Numbered from the stretch's first letter, positions 1 through 11,755 are shown. The stretch: DNA of 64,000 bases from Cladosporium sp. IMV 00045 (GCA_001931905.2 MSJI02000919.1:126067-190066); one strand, 5' to 3'. Numbers and translations are program-made. The notes: generated by a model from the sequence alone, not told the origin.

Positions 1-1276
1 CGCATTCATCTCCTCAATAGTCAAAACATTCTTCTGGTCTTCCACCTTGTAGAACGGTAAGTTCTTGTTGAAGGAGAATCCGATACGCTCGTTGATGTTG
101 TAGGCGGCTTTGGCAGCTGCAGACTGGACCCTCGTGGCTCGCGGCAGACGCACGTTGTTGTAGACGGCGAGAGACTGCTCCACGTTGCCGTCGAAGTAAG
201 CAGGACTGAACAAGATGCCCAATGCTGCGGCGTCCTCGATCGCCATGCAAGCTCCTTGGCTTTGATGAGGCATCATTGGGTGGCCCGCGTCTCCGAGAAG
301 GCACACTCGCTCTTTGTTCAGGTAAGGGTAGGGTTCGTGAACCCAAAGCTTCCACGGCTGGATCTCCTTGCCTATGGCGAGGTGTTTGAAGACTTGTCGG
401 TCGAGCTGCGGATAAGGCGCCAGGAGCTCCTCGACGGGGCGGCTTTCAGCTCCCCAGGATTGATTCATGTAGTCTCCTTGCTCTCTGGGGAAGAAGCAGT
501 AGTAAGAAAGAAGTTTGCCGCCGTTGCAAGGCGACAGAACGATCTTGTCCCATTTGCCTTCTTGGCCTCCCCAGTGTTCTAGAGCCTCGTTCTGGGAGTA
601 ATCGACAAGGCCGGCTTTGACGGCGTCCTCGGTCATCACGTTGCAATGCAAGCATTGCTGGTCTGCGGGTCTTCTGGTAGGGTGAATGCCGATGATGCCA
701 CGGACTGCAGAACCAATGCCGTCGGCGCCAATTATCAGGTCATGTTGTGCCGTGACTCCATTGTCGAAAGTGATTCTGTTGGCAGCAATGTCGATTGTCT
801 TGCACTGTAGAAGTAGGTTAGTCTCAAAGGTTAGAGTGGTGCCATAGCGAGCGCTTCAATCTTACTTTGTGATTGACCAACAACGTTGCTTTGGGTCCTT
901 CTCCCTCCTCTTCCAGCGCCGCATCTTTCAACATGGCGTGCATGTACTGTCGGTGGAACATGTTGTAGACGTAACCCCATCGTTGCTCATAGTCGTCGAG
1001 GCTATACTCGCTGACGGGCTCGCCAGTCTTCCAGTCTCTGTTGATCAACTTCTTGAGAACGACGGGGTCACCTTTGGCAACATCAACGTTCCACTCGTGC
1101 AACCATCTTGTCCCGTTGGCGGCGCATGAGACTGAAGCACCAACTTCACCAGCAAAGTCAGAACGTTCGTAAATGACGACTTCGTGGCCGGCTCGTCGCA
1201 GGGCGATGGCAACAGACATGCCACCAATACCTCCGCCGATTACTCCCACGTTCAGTTTTCTCCAGCCAACTGCCAT
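1..1276 (-). CDS. FAD-dependent monooxygenase, salicylate hydroxylase-like (3' end cut by window edge)
   Basis: The gene starts at 1276 and reads leftward. Exon 1 is 866-1276, a 61-nt GT-AG phase-0 intron lies at 805-865, and exon 2 runs from 804 past position 1 with no stop, so about 405 residues are visible. The N-terminus carries the dinucleotide-binding glycine motif (GGGIGGMS, residues about 14-21) and an acidic residue in VVIYERSD. After the intron come the DG motif (GADGIGSAVRG) and the FAD-ribityl GD motif (GDAGHPMMPHQSQGA). These three motifs in this order define the flavin aromatic hydroxylase fold, which uses NAD(P)H and O2 to hydroxylate aromatic or other ring substrates. The family is usually 420-450 residues, so only a short C-terminus is missing. 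The substrate cannot be told from sequence; salicylate hydroxylase, 6-hydroxynicotinate monooxygenase and secondary-metabolite epoxidases look alike. Confidence 0.9.
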
Positions 1277-2190
1277 TTTTGGGGATGTGTTGCGGTGTTT
1301 GAGTGGAGTAGTTTGCGTCTGATCAGCTATAGTGGATAATGCAAAAGCTTCTCAAGGATGTTTGTGTACGATCGAATAGCACATGTGGGAAGCAGTAGTC
1401 TCACAACAAGGAGTCTTTATGGGCGTCATCCCTCGCCTGCGCTCGACCACATGATGAGTCGCATAGCCTATCAAGAGCTCAACCGACTATCTCGAGATAC
1501 ATCGGGTCAACCCATATTCATGGTGCGGCTTAGGAGCTCTTTCCCGCTGATGGTGTAGTTGTCGAGTCGATCAGCGGTTCTGTGATGACAAGCGGTAGCC
1601 GCTGTCAAGGTGCTCGGATCGCGCACCGTTTCGTCGAGGAACATATCCGCATGGTGCGGGTATCGCACCACCCCTTCGATGCAGACATGCAGCCCCAGAT
1701 GAATGGCCGTGAGAACCTACGTTCTCTTGAGCATGCGGGAAGTGAACGAAATTATGCCTTCTGCGTTATCCTTGTCACTACCGTAGCAAGTCAACCTTTT
1801 AACGAGCATCGTGCGTGCTGCAGATGTTCGCTCCAGGCAAGGCCTAAACCCGAGACTGTCTTGCGTCGTATTTTCTCGAGTACCTCAAGCCCGTCCATCC
1901 CTTGTCTCTTTTCTTTTCATTTGGTTTGATGTATTAGATGTGGTGTTGTTGTATTAATATTGTGGTATGGTATCGAGTAGTGCTTTTGCGAGGTGCGGCG
2001 TGGCACGGACCCTCCACTCGCCGTTCGGAACGTGCCGGTGCCGATGTTCAATTTTATTTTTAGACCCATGCACTTCTAAATGAGACAACGTCTTCGAGAT
2101 CTAGATCCATTTGAAGCATTAATACGGAATATATCTATGTGAAGAATATGCTTGAGGTATGTGTATCCTGCATGATATAATCAGCTGCCC
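1277..2190. other. Intergenic, 0.9 kb
   Basis: This is the upstream region of the leftward FAD monooxygenase and the 3' side of the DUF4246 gene. Short open frames at 1358-1558 and 1582-1929 resemble no family I know and lack a clear coding pattern, so I do not call them. The 1920-2180 part is AT-rich. I see no repeat or RNA gene. Confidence 0.6.
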
Positions 2191-4322
2191 TCAATGCTCG
2201 CAAAGATTGTACTCTGGCATATTTCGCTCAACATGAGGCATCAGCGTCGTTCGCTCTTCCATCAACTCCAGTCGCAGCTCTTTGGCAGTTTCTAGGCTCA
2301 TGGTGCCTTCGTTCGCGTAATCCCTGATCATGTCTTTCAGTTCATTGGCCATGTCCTGTTGGGCAAGAACCTTTTCGACGGTTTCCGGCGAAACCCAGTG
2401 CTGTTGTTGCGGAGGGACATTCGCTGTCGAAGCGATCCGGTAGTGAGGATCCACAAGCCACAGGACCAGGAAGCGTCGGTGTCCGGATCGAGTTGGGTCG
2501 AGGAGTTTGAACGGTTGAACGCGGTGTTGGAGAGTGTTGGGAAAGGCGATCATGCGGTTGTCCTTGCAGTTGAGAGAACCAAGGTGCTGAATCGCCGGCT
2601 CCTGTCTCATTCTCCCTGAAGCAATGCCAAAAACTTTTGCAAGTGGCTCGTGCTCGTCTTGCTCGTAGTCAAGTTCCATGTCGTCCAGCTCAGCGGCTGT
2701 CCTGAAATCTATCAGAGACTCAGAAACGTTATCGATGTCGTAGTAGTAGATTGCTGTTGCTACGATGTCTACGGCGAATTGTCAGTATTGTTCTACGGTT
2801 GTGCTTTCGGCAGTGTATGCGGTCTTACGTTCGTTCAGCATTCCCTTTGGAAAAGTCGTTAGCTGATTGTCTAACTTATATGGCTTTTAGTTGTATGATC
2901 ACTTACCTCAAGATGCCACGATCCACCATCGCAACTTGGCTTTTCCGGGGTCAACTCAATGCTCGCCAACTTCACAATTACTTGCAGCCCTTGGTCTCGA
3001 AACTCCTTTTCCAGGCGCAGTTCTTGAAATTTGTGATCGAGAATTGGCCTTTCATAGTTCGAAAATCTCCCTCTGCGAGTCTTGCTGGATGCGCCTTTCT
3101 TCCACTCCTCGTAAGAGTAATTGTCTCCAGGGTCCGGATGCACAATCTCGCACATTCTGTCGTATTTCCATCTGACGGCGTCTCCGAGCGACTCTCCCTC
3201 CAGTTCTCCATCCTTCCAGGTCCCGTTCTTGTATGCCTCGTCCTCTTCGTCATCCTTGGAAGCATCGTAATCGGGATGATCTGGTTGAGCCATATATTCG
3301 AGGACTTTCTGAAGATGTTCTTGAAAGTCTTCTTCCTCGTGCTCCTTCCAAAGATCTTTGAGATGCTCGGGTATGTCAAACAAATTCTCCGCGCTCCGCA
3401 CGCTTATGCGAGGAGGAATGCGACCATGCCAGCCCTTCACCAACATTTCGTTCCACATAGAAACTGCTTTGCCAATGAGTTTAGAAATGGTAGAGTAAAG
3501 TCCCTTGTGCCAGACAGGGTGGAGGTTGTTAATATAGGACGTGATCTCGACATCCACATCTGCTGGTTCAGCGCTGGATTCCTTGAACCTTACTTCTGCT
3601 GGAAGCCATTGAAAGCGATCGGAGAAACGACTTCCTGTCGCACCAGCCAATCGGCGGCGCAAGGCGGAGATGTTGTTGTTGTCTACTGGTTTGAGGTCTG
3701 GTCGTGATGGGATTACGCCTTTGCCACAACTCTCGAAGCAGCTCTGCAAGCCTACTTTTCCAGTCTCTAAGACCTGCGTGCAACCATAGACAAGTGGGAA
3801 CAAAGACGGATGTACCAGATTGAGAACCTTCTGGTCGGAGTTGGGGTGCCAGTCTTTTTCCTCATCTTTGACATTGAGAAGAGGTGAGACTTGGGCCTTC
3901 AAGTCGTTGCGAATGTTGTCATCGATATATCCATCGCCTTTAACGCAAGGCGAGCCAGAGTCCAATGTGGTGATGAATCCGTGTTTTTCGAGAAAGCCGG
4001 CCTTATCCCGTAATTCCTTCAGCACCCAGTCCCATGCTTTGAGGGAAATCAGTGGCATTGCGGTGGCTTCAGTCCGCCATTTGTCCACAATAGTCTCATC
4101 GAAGATTTTGTTCTGCCAGTTCGGTTTGTCGGTGATATTGTTCATCACGGCCAGCATAGCAATCTCCACGGCGACGAGCCGGTCTTGACTGAAGTCGTTA
4201 AGTCCATGCCGGAATCGCTCTTGTGATTCCAGCTCTGCGGTCTGTGGTAGGCGAATGCCAGGCACTTGGATTGGGTCATCTCCACTGTTGTCGAGGCGCA
4301 GACTTGGCTCTCTGTAACGCAT
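2191..4322 (-). CDS. DUF4246 family protein, three exons with a 16-nt microexon
   Basis: The exons on the minus strand are 4322-2907, 2844-2829 (16 nt) and 2768-2191, with introns of 62 and 60 nt, giving 669 residues. The microexon joins exon 1, which ends in GGSWHLE, to GMLNE and then HIVATAIYYYD. Together these rebuild the block that marks DUF4246 (LTPEKP, GGSWH, EGM-NE, IVAT-YYYD). Upstream, PVDNNNISALRRRL and the N-terminal KIFDETIVDKWRTEA also fit this family. I chose the start at 4322 because the protein then begins like relatives (the PGIRLP region near residue 18). An in-frame ATG at 4433 would add 37 hydrophobic residues of unlikely sequence. DUF4246 proteins are fungal and about 600-700 residues long; their biochemical role is not established. 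Several His/Asp residues around the SWH block could bind metal, but that is my inference. Confidence 0.88.
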
Positions 4323-4433
4323 TTCCGTTAGACAGAAGAATGATGGAAGTGTTTGTATTGAGGAATGAAGACAGGAGAATGTTCTGGAGAGTGTAAAGAA
4401 CAAGTCTTCTAACAAGTATTGTAACATGTCCAC

Positions 4434-5226
4434 TCGCCCGACTTACTTATAGTTTATAGGTACCGACTCAACGTCACTTATGAGTTATGTCCGTCGGGTC
4501 GATGGGGAGGCAGCAGTGGCGCGGCTGCCTTGCTAGAGGCCTAGACGCGGCTCGCCGCCCCGCACAGACTCAGTTGCACAGATGCATTGGAAATACCTCT
4601 AACGTCCCCTCGACGGGAAGATGCTCTGCTCTCACCACCCGAGATGCGGCTGCAAGAAACGTGTCATAACTTCGCGCGAAGGATGCACGCCGTGGGAAGT
4701 TTGAGAATTCGCGAAGGCGGTGATGGGCTCCTCGCATGAATTTGTGTCCGAGCCGAAATCCACCATTGAGACGTTGCATCTGATCTTGCAAAAGTGAACT
4801 TTTTGTTAAGCTACGTTCAGTCGCGAAGCTGAGAATCCATGTACCCCACTATCAATTTCATGAATGCGATTTGGGATTTGAGATAGATTCAAACCATTCA
4901 GAGAACATGTCGGTATCTAGCAGAATCCCGGCAAAACGAAGATCGTCCTGGCCACTAACGATAGGATGTAGCTCGGAGGTTCTTTGGGCAAGAAACAAGC
5001 AAGTGAATGACAGTGATCTTCAGGAAGTCAATCTATGCAGCCACAAATTGTTCACATCAATGAAATAACACTTTGGTGGTCGATACCTGCAAGAACTTGA
5101 CGTTCAAGAGGACAAGGATGGTCTTATCTTATCAGCAAATAGCGGGATGAGGAGAAGACAAGCGATGAGAGCCTTGGACTACACGAAGTTCTTTGAATAC
5201 AAATAGTGATGAAGCAGCTTCATTAC
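4434..5226. other. Intergenic, 0.8 kb
   Basis: This lies between the 5' end of the DUF4246 gene and the 3' end of the UCS-protein gene. It presumably holds the DUF4246 promoter. I see no coding frame with family resemblance, no tRNA and no repeat. Confidence 0.6.
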
Positions 5227-7751
5227 CTACACCAACTTTTTCAACACCTCGACACCGACGCTCAACACCTCCGCATTCTTCGACTTGCGCAAACCCTCCT
5301 CGACCACATCCGCTCCACCCTCTTCCTTGACTTTCTCCAACCCATCCGTGCCAACAGCTCCAGGCGCGCTGACAAGATTCATCACGCAGACGAGTCCCCT
5401 GTGCACAATCTCTTCGCTTTCATCCGCGCACATAGCCAACACGATCTTCACGCCCCGTTCCTTCTCCAAGACTGCAGCGACCGCGGCATCCCACTCCGTC
5501 AGCATGGCCAGCGCACCACCGGCGGCACGTCGGGTTGCAAAGTCCTCGACATCGGCGAGTGCGAGTAGAATGTGCATTCTGCTGCTTGCTTGCTTCGAGC
5601 CGTCGGCGAATTTGGCGACGCCTGCTGGCGATGCCATGAGGTTGCAAACTAGCTCTACGCTGGCGCGTTGGACCATTGTGTTGCTGGAGAGGAGAAGTTG
5701 GTTCTCGAGAGCCGGCCACGCGACGCGCAGCAGCAGGTTGCGTGGAGCCTCGTCTTCCATGGAAGCCAGATTTGTGAGCGCAAGCAGCGCCTCGAATGTA
5801 GGGAGAAGATTGCGTTCTTCGCTTGCTTGGTCAAGATCAAGGAGAGTGACGAGCGCTGAGACTGCGGATGTTGCGGGCAGAGCGGCAGTGAAGGCGTGGG
5901 TGGGATTGATGGAGATGAGCAAGCGAGCGAGTGCGTGAGATGCTGTACGTTCGACGGTGGAGGCATCCTGTGACGACTTGTCGGTCTTTGCAATTCGATC
6001 CTTGATCTGCAGAAGGAGCTTGACAGCGCCTTGCTGAGCCATGGTCGCACGGTGTTTCTGTTCTTTGGCGAGGGATAGAATGATCCCGACAGCAAGAGCA
6101 ACCGTGGCTGGCGATGGAGTATGTTTGCAGCATGCGACTAATGCCGGCACCACACTGACGTCGAGAAGCTTTCTGCATCGAGCTGTGACGTAGTTGTCAT
6201 CGTCAAGAACATCGCGCTCTGCTGGCTTCGAGCTGTTTGCGTAGGCTTTCAGATCTGCCATCTTCTGTTGCTCCTGCGATTGGACCGGTCTGTACACCGT
6301 AAGGTTGGCAAAAGTCGTGAGACAACCGAATGCCACGCTGGAGCGATCCTCAAGAGCGGCGACCAGCTGTTTAAGTAAAGCTTGGTTGGAAGCGATATCT
6401 TCCTTGACCTTGGGTTGAAGCGAAGTGTATGCGAGACCTTCGATGGCTTGATCACTCGCTTCCGGTTGATCAAGAACCAGTGCAGAGAGCTTTTCCGTGA
6501 TGTCGTTGTCACTTGATTCACTTATGACCTTGGCCAAAACCAGAGCTGCAAGTGCCTTGTGAGTCCCTTCCCGATCTTCGGCGAGAGCTCGCAACCAGTG
6601 AGAGCAGTATCGTTCAATTGCTTCTCGGCAAGCCTTGTTCACGCATGCTGCGCTCAGTAGCTCCAAAGCTGCTTGTTCAAGCGTGTTACTTTTCCTAGAG
6701 GACGTTAGCTGTGCGTTTACATCGTCGGTCTAGCATTTCAAGTAGACCGTGCAAACAGTGAAACGCGAGAGCCCTACCTTTTGCCAGCCGCAGCCGCCTC
6801 CGAGTTCTTCTCGAGGTTTGGAACAAGATGCTGAACGAAACCATCCGTCATGAACAGCTTTGAAACGACAGCGGGTACCATAGGAAACACAGCTGAAGCA
6901 GCTGAGAAAGCGCTGATGAGCTCATCGTTGGTAGCCTTGGCAACTCGAGTAGCAATGTATTGAGAGAAAGTGTTTGCGCCTTCCTCACCCGTAGTCTCGA
7001 GCACCTTGGCTATTGCCAACATCGATTGGCTTCGAAGACGCTGACCAAGCCTGATGTCAAGAGAGTTGAGCAGCACTTCGAAAGCGTCATCATCGAGCAG
7101 CTCGGCCACGTTGTCTGGTGAAAGTGCAACTTGGCGTGCGATGGCTTTCATGGCTCTCTCGGGATGCTCTTCGCCGGCTGCGATTAAGGTAGCAATGTTC
7201 AGACGGAACAGGTCTCTCTGAGCGTTTACCTGAACAGCCTTTGAGGTCCAAAGAGAGTCGTCGAACGTGAGCGAAACAAATGCATTGAAGCTATTGTCGC
7301 CCGTGACGTTGATCTTTCCGTAGATTTCAGTGGCGTTGTCTGCAAGTCTGGTGGCAAAATTCTTTCTAGCCTCCTTATGCGCAGTGATCAAAGTCGAAGT
7401 CAATTGATCAGACAAGGGCAAGCCAGGATCTGAGTTAAGAAGCAGGCTGACGGCTTCCAAGCACTTGTGTGGCCTTAGTTGACATTCTTTCAGGTCTTGC
7501 AATGCTTTCTGGCCGATCTCCTCGTCCCGACTGCCGATGTAGTTGCGGATGCTTTCTACGGCGTCGCGAGTGGTAGAATGGCTTTGCAACACTTTCCATG
7601 CCTCTTGGACTTTGGCATTGTGAGGGTCAATGTGCGAGACTTCTCTCAAAGTCTCGGATGCTTTCGCATATTGGCCGGCACCAATGGACTCATTCACCGA
7701 CGAGAGTAGAGCAGAGACTCTGTCTGCAGCTGGGGATGAGTTGGCCGACAT
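5227..7751 (-). CDS. SHE4: UCS-domain myosin chaperone (UNC-45/Cro1/She4 family)
   Basis: Exon 1 is 7751-6778 and exon 2 is 6694-5227. The 83-nt intron (donor GTAGGG, phase 2) restores RKSNTLEQAALELL across the junction, and the protein is 813 residues. The whole chain is an alpha-helical armadillo-like array. The N-terminal part (DRVSALLSSVNESIGAGQYAKASETLREV) resembles the fungal Cro1/She4 opening, and the C-terminal half is the UCS domain that folds and stabilises myosin motor heads. In fungi these proteins support actomyosin, endocytosis, cytokinesis and septation; Podospora cro1 mutants fail in the syncytial-to-cellular transition. The product should be cytoplasmic, with no signal peptide or membrane segment. 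It shares a 377-bp divergent promoter with the MCH1-like gene. The family assignment is firm; equivalence to a single yeast gene is by family only. Confidence 0.88.
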
Positions 7752-8128
7752 CTTTTATAGATCCTGCCAGATGAGCCGAAGTCATTTTCAAGGACGACCG
7801 TCGCTAACACTGACGGAGCGTAAGCGTGTGGAGTGAGATGAAGCTTATAAAACGCTTTGGCCTCGGACGGAATTGGCAAGCTCGATGACGTGCCGAAGTC
7901 GCAGCACGTGAGCAGGGCATCAGTATGCATCAGTACATGTGATGTGCATGTCTTAACAACACACCGCATCTCTATATATCACCCTGCTGCTGCCATCACG
8001 ATTCATTTGTTCTTGTTTGCGATGCATTAATACCAGCATATCTTTTTTAACCATGCCTTGAACTTCATTCACGGTCCCTACAGCTTCCCTCGAACGCGCC
8101 TCAAAACACCATCACCGACATACCAGCC
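7752..8128. promoter_or_regulatory. Divergent promoter between UCS gene and MCH1-like gene
   Basis: This is a 377-bp head-to-head spacer. A TATA-like TCTATATATC lies at 7971-7980, about 150 nt before the plus-strand ATG at 8129. The segment 8080-8128 is C/A-rich, as fungal leaders often are. Promoter use is inferred from position. Confidence 0.5.
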
Positions 8129-9988
8129 ATGCCCTCTTCAAGCAGTCGGCCCGAGAGCCACAAAGGCAGTAGCCATCAAAACAATACGATAGACAAGTTG
8201 GACTACAAGCCTGGCGGCCGCCCACTGCTTCGACCTGATGACGACGAGGACTCGCCCTCCGCCCGACAGAGTGTCTCCCCGAGCTACGCCGGCAGCTTCT
8301 TCGATCAAGTCGCCGAAGGCGTCATGGACAAGGACCGCTCGCGTATGACGCGCGAAGTAGTCCGCTATTTCTCGTTCGCGTGGGCTATCATCAACTGCCT
8401 GTGCGCCGGTAGCATCACAGCCTACTCCCTATACGCGCCACTATTCCAAAAGAGACTGGGATACAGCCAACTGCAGGTCAATGGTGTCAGTATCACAGCC
8501 GAATTGGCCATGTATCTGCCTGTCCCGCTATTTGGGTTGCTGTGTGATAGATATGGACCAGGCCCGCCGTCGCTCCTCGCTGGTGCCTTCTTTGGCTTGG
8601 GATACATTTTGGCTGCGTTTGCATACAAGAGTGGACCACCTGCGAGCTCGGGAGGAGAAGGCTGGCCGTATGCTGTCATGGTACTTGCTTTTATCCCAAT
8701 TGGAATGGGCACTAGCTGCATGTATCTGTCTGCTGTGACGACGTGTGCGAAAAACTTTGGTCGCGGAAAGTACAAAGGCATTGCCCTAGCGCTGCCCATC
8801 GCAGCATTTGGACTCAGTGGAATGTGGCAGTCACAGATTGGAAGCCGCATTCTATTCGAACACTTGCCCGATGGTGGCAGGGGCCCTGTGGATGTTTACC
8901 GCTTCTTCATCTTCCTTGGATGCCTGTTCCTTGCTGTCGGCATAGTTGGCTGCTTCGCTCTGCGAGTTGTTGACGAAGAGGAGATGATTGATGAGGCTGT
9001 GGATGAGCTGGAACGCAGCGGCCTTCTCACCGAAAGCGAGTTCTTCCGCCATGCAGTCGGAGAGCGCTACGGAACGATGGCGGATGACCGGTCTCTCAGC
9101 GACGAGGAAATTGACGAGCTCCAACGCAAAGCCTCCGAACACCGAGCTCATGTCCTCGAGGAACGGCGGAAGAAGAACTGGCTTCTCAACGCCGAAACTC
9201 GCTACTTCCTCGCGGACCATACCATGTGGTGGCTGGCGGCGGGTTTCTTTCTCGTCACCGGCCCCGGTGAAGCGTTCATCAACAATCTTGGGACGATCAT
9301 CGACACTCTATACCACCCGAGCGACCTTCCTGCATCCGGCAACCCTACCAACGCCACTACACATGTCTCCATTGTTGCCATCACCTCGACCCTAGCTCGC
9401 ATCTTGACAGGCACGCTCACGGATCTTCTCGCTCCAACGACACCCCGCCACCAATACCGACGGGGACCACACAGCCTCGAGAATTCCTTTGCCTCTCTTC
9501 CCTCGCAATACTCTGCCACCGACGCGCCTGGTTTCCAACTCTCCCGAATAACGTTTCTTCTAGCATTCGCTATACTTTGCTCTTTGGGCCAAATCGTCCT
9601 CGCCTCCGGCATTGTACAAGAGCACGCCGAGCGTTTCTGGATCGTCTCGACTTGCGTGGGTGCCGGCTACGGCGCAACATTCAGTCTCACTCCCATAGTC
9701 GTGAGCGTGGTCTGGGGCGTTGAGAACTTCGGCACGAATTGGGGCATCGTCGCTACGGTGCCGGCCATCGGAGCCACGGTCTGGGGACTTGCTTACTCGG
9801 GTGTTTATCAATGGGCTGCAGGAAGTGGACCCCCCGGAGAAGGCGCCGGAGATGTCATGTGCTACGGAAAGCTGTGTTATGTTCCTACGTTTTGGGCCAT
9901 GGCGGCCAGTGTGTGGGTTGCTTGTGGCTTGTGGTTCTGGGCTTGGAGAGGAAGAGATGGGTGGGCGCAGAGGGGAATTCTGGTATAG
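8129..9988 (+). CDS. MCH1: Major facilitator transporter, Mch1-like
   Basis: This is a single-exon gene of 619 residues. A hydrophilic N-terminus of about 70 residues is followed by the first membrane helix (FSFAWAIINCLCAGSITAYS) and about twelve helices overall. Between helices 6 and 7 there is a long charged cytoplasmic loop (roughly residues 285-355). The opening YSLYAPLFQKRLGYSQ, the motif LLCDRYGP after helix 2 and the SGMWQSQIGSR segment are typical of the fungal Mch1 branch, which is related to plant nodulin-like MFS proteins. Yeast Mch1 is named for similarity to monocarboxylate permeases but has not been shown to carry monocarboxylates, so the substrate is unknown; a vacuolar membrane location is known for the yeast protein. 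It is longer than yeast Mch1 because of the termini and the central loop. Confidence 0.87.
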   Translation: MPSSSSRPESHKGSSHQNNTIDKLDYKPGGRPLLRPDDDEDSPSARQSVSPSYAGSFFDQVAEGVMDKDRSRMTREVVRYFSFAWAIINCLCAGSITAYSLYAPLFQKRLGYSQLQVNGVSITAELAMYLPVPLFGLLCDRYGPGPPSLLAGAFFGLGYILAAFAYKSGPPASSGGEGWPYAVMVLAFIPIGMGTSCMYLSAVTTCAKNFGRGKYKGIALALPIAAFGLSGMWQSQIGSRILFEHLPDGGRGPVDVYRFFIFLGCLFLAVGIVGCFALRVVDEEEMIDEAVDELERSGLLTESEFFRHAVGERYGTMADDRSLSDEEIDELQRKASEHRAHVLEERRKKNWLLNAETRYFLADHTMWWLAAGFFLVTGPGEAFINNLGTIIDTLYHPSDLPASGNPTNATTHVSIVAITSTLARILTGTLTDLLAPTTPRHQYRRGPHSLENSFASLPSQYSATDAPGFQLSRITFLLAFAILCSLGQIVLASGIVQEHAERFWIVSTCVGAGYGATFSLTPIVVSVVWGVENFGTNWGIVATVPAIGATVWGLAYSGVYQWAAGSGPPGEGAGDVMCYGKLCYVPTFWAMAASVWVACGLWFWAWRGRDGWAQRGILV

Positions 9989-10189
9989 TGGATGACATTT
10001 TCTTTAATTGAGCCGTGTTTTTCTCTAGTTTGCGCTGATGGCACGTTTCATAAGCATAGCGAATTGATTGCCTATCTCACTCGATATTGCGGGCTGGACG
10101 GAGTCTGAAATCTGCATATTCATAATCAACGATGGAAAGCTTCTCCACTCGCGATCCTGGCACTTTTTTTCTTCTCGCTCTTCACCCCA
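9989..10189. other. 3' flank of the MCH1-like gene
   Basis: About 200 nt separate the MCH1 stop from the first recognisable piece of the decayed monooxygenase. It is T-rich directly after the stop. No feature is seen. Confidence 0.5.
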
Positions 10190-11390
10190 TCCTTGGCCAC
10201 ATTTGACGATGACCAAAAGCAGCGGGCTCGCAGCAATCACAACCAAACCAACGAAAGTGAAACACTGCCCTCGAGCCTATGGAACCTTGACGTTCATACG
10301 CCGAGAGTCAGGTATGGTGAGAATGTACGTGAAGCTCGACGAGGAAGCCGCGAAGGATTGATCAAGCGACGATCCGACGACTACCCTTTGTATCGCCGGA
10401 GGGATACTAGAGCCTTATGAACCGGATACGAAACCTTTATACCGCTCGGCGAAATACTGCATCCAGCAGTCGTTGGCTTCTGGTTACTCCGCCTTGGACG
10501 ATCGAGTGCAGCTCAGGCACATTGACCTAAGGCCGGCATGGGCTTGAGCATGAGCGTTCAAGACGCTTATAGCTTGACTTGGAAGCTTGCCGCCGTTGTG
10601 AACAACGAAGCAGGTCCTCATCTTCTCGTTGCTCATGAGCTTGAACGACGACCGATGGCGCAAACGCTACTCGAATTTAACCGCGGTCTCAACACTCTTT
10701 CACTCATCACTTTCCAAAACCACGCCGGAAACATATCGCGCTGCAACAATCGATGCTGTGAATACGAAGAGTGGCGACATATCTGGTATTGCAGCACAAT
10801 ATCTTGATCGTGATGTTTCGAGCCATCGCGGTCTTTGTTAGTAACAACTCGCAACGAGAGTCACTATTGGCAAGCGCATTCCGCACGCTGCCTCGGTCAA
10901 TCATGCTGATAATAAGGCTGTGAGTACCTATGATGTGCTGCCAAGCAACGAAAAATGGCGGCTTTTCGCGTTCCCAGGCAATCTGCAAGATCCCACAGCC
11001 TGCAAAAGGTTCGACAATCTAGGCATACAACTCAGGGGCGGGAACTCACCCCCATCCCCGACGTCTTTGCTGGTCACGGATGCAACAGTAGCAGCATTGT
11101 AGACGTCTTCACCGTCCACCCTTGTCCAAGGCACGACATGAGCCTACTCGATCTGCCCGAAGTTTTCCACCCGTGGGACGCAGAGCTAGGATGGGATTAT
11201 GGCAGGGTCTTCACGGACGAGGAAGCAAACAAGAATCAAATCGACACTGGGCATCTGTATCAAGAATTTTGCATCGCGTCTGAAGGTTGCGTAGTGCTGC
11301 TATGACCTGTTACGCATGTTTGTGTGATCTCCAGGATTGAATATGCCGTCGAGCGTTGCTCGCAGTACTTGAGCAAGTGGTAATACCGCG
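10190..11390 (+). pseudogene. Decayed phenol 2-monooxygenase (FAD aromatic hydroxylase)
   Basis: Pieces of one protein lie in the correct order but in different frames and with stops. Near 10209-10361 is the LTFIRRESGMVRMYVKL block (family form: IPRE-x-RLY-QL). Near 10410 is LEPYEPDTKPLY. Around 10500-10560 is the FAD GD motif and PKAGMGLSMSVQDAYSL, with TGA at 10523 replacing a residue of the conserved HxHSPKAG. Then come WKLAAVV and ERRPMAQTLLEFNR. From about 10868 is IGKRIPHAASVNHAD and WRLFAFPGNLQDP, the thioredoxin-like C-terminal domain. From about 11100 are FTVHPCP, DLPEVFHPWDAELGWDY and CVVLL, then TGA at 11303 where relatives have Arg of RPD. That stop fits a CGA-to-TGA transition. 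The N-terminal half with the GxGxxG motif is missing. Intact relatives hydroxylate phenols. The repeated stops and frame changes make this a relic, not a spliced gene. Confidence 0.85.
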
Positions 11391-11755
11391 ATGGGAGGCA
11401 AGATACCGTGAGTTCTATATGATCTTGAAATCGGAACATAAAATGATCGCCTATTCACGAACGACAATAAGATCATACAGTATTCCTCAATTGACGGATG
11501 TCTCTCAACATCAACCGACACAAATATTTGTCGGAAGGTATGAATAAACACATATGATAACTCCTAAGACTAGTCAATGTCAGGCGTGAAGCCAGGGCAG
11601 GAACAAGGCGCGCAGCTGGAGGCGCAGAGCGAGTTCGTGGACCGGCGGTGTATCCTTGTCCTCGTGCAAATCGCACGAACTGAGTCAGATCAACCACGCG
11701 CTGAAGGGGTCAGGTGGATGGCGGGTCGACTGACGCCTGTGGCGACGCCTCCTGC
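11391..11755. other. Intergenic segment after the decayed monooxygenase
   Basis: No gene is supported here. A frame at 11577-11978 runs into the NPTGGL repeat described next; its first 60 codons resemble nothing I recognise. Confidence 0.4.

Noticed and set aside
2751..3707. 318-codon plus-strand frame opposite the DUF4246 gene
   Set aside because: The minus strand reads as a recognisable DUF4246 protein with good splice sites. The plus frame has no family resemblance.
4323..4433. Upstream start for the DUF4246 protein at 4433
   Set aside because: The added 37 residues (rich in Leu/Phe/Ser) do not resemble family N-termini. They read like leader sequence.
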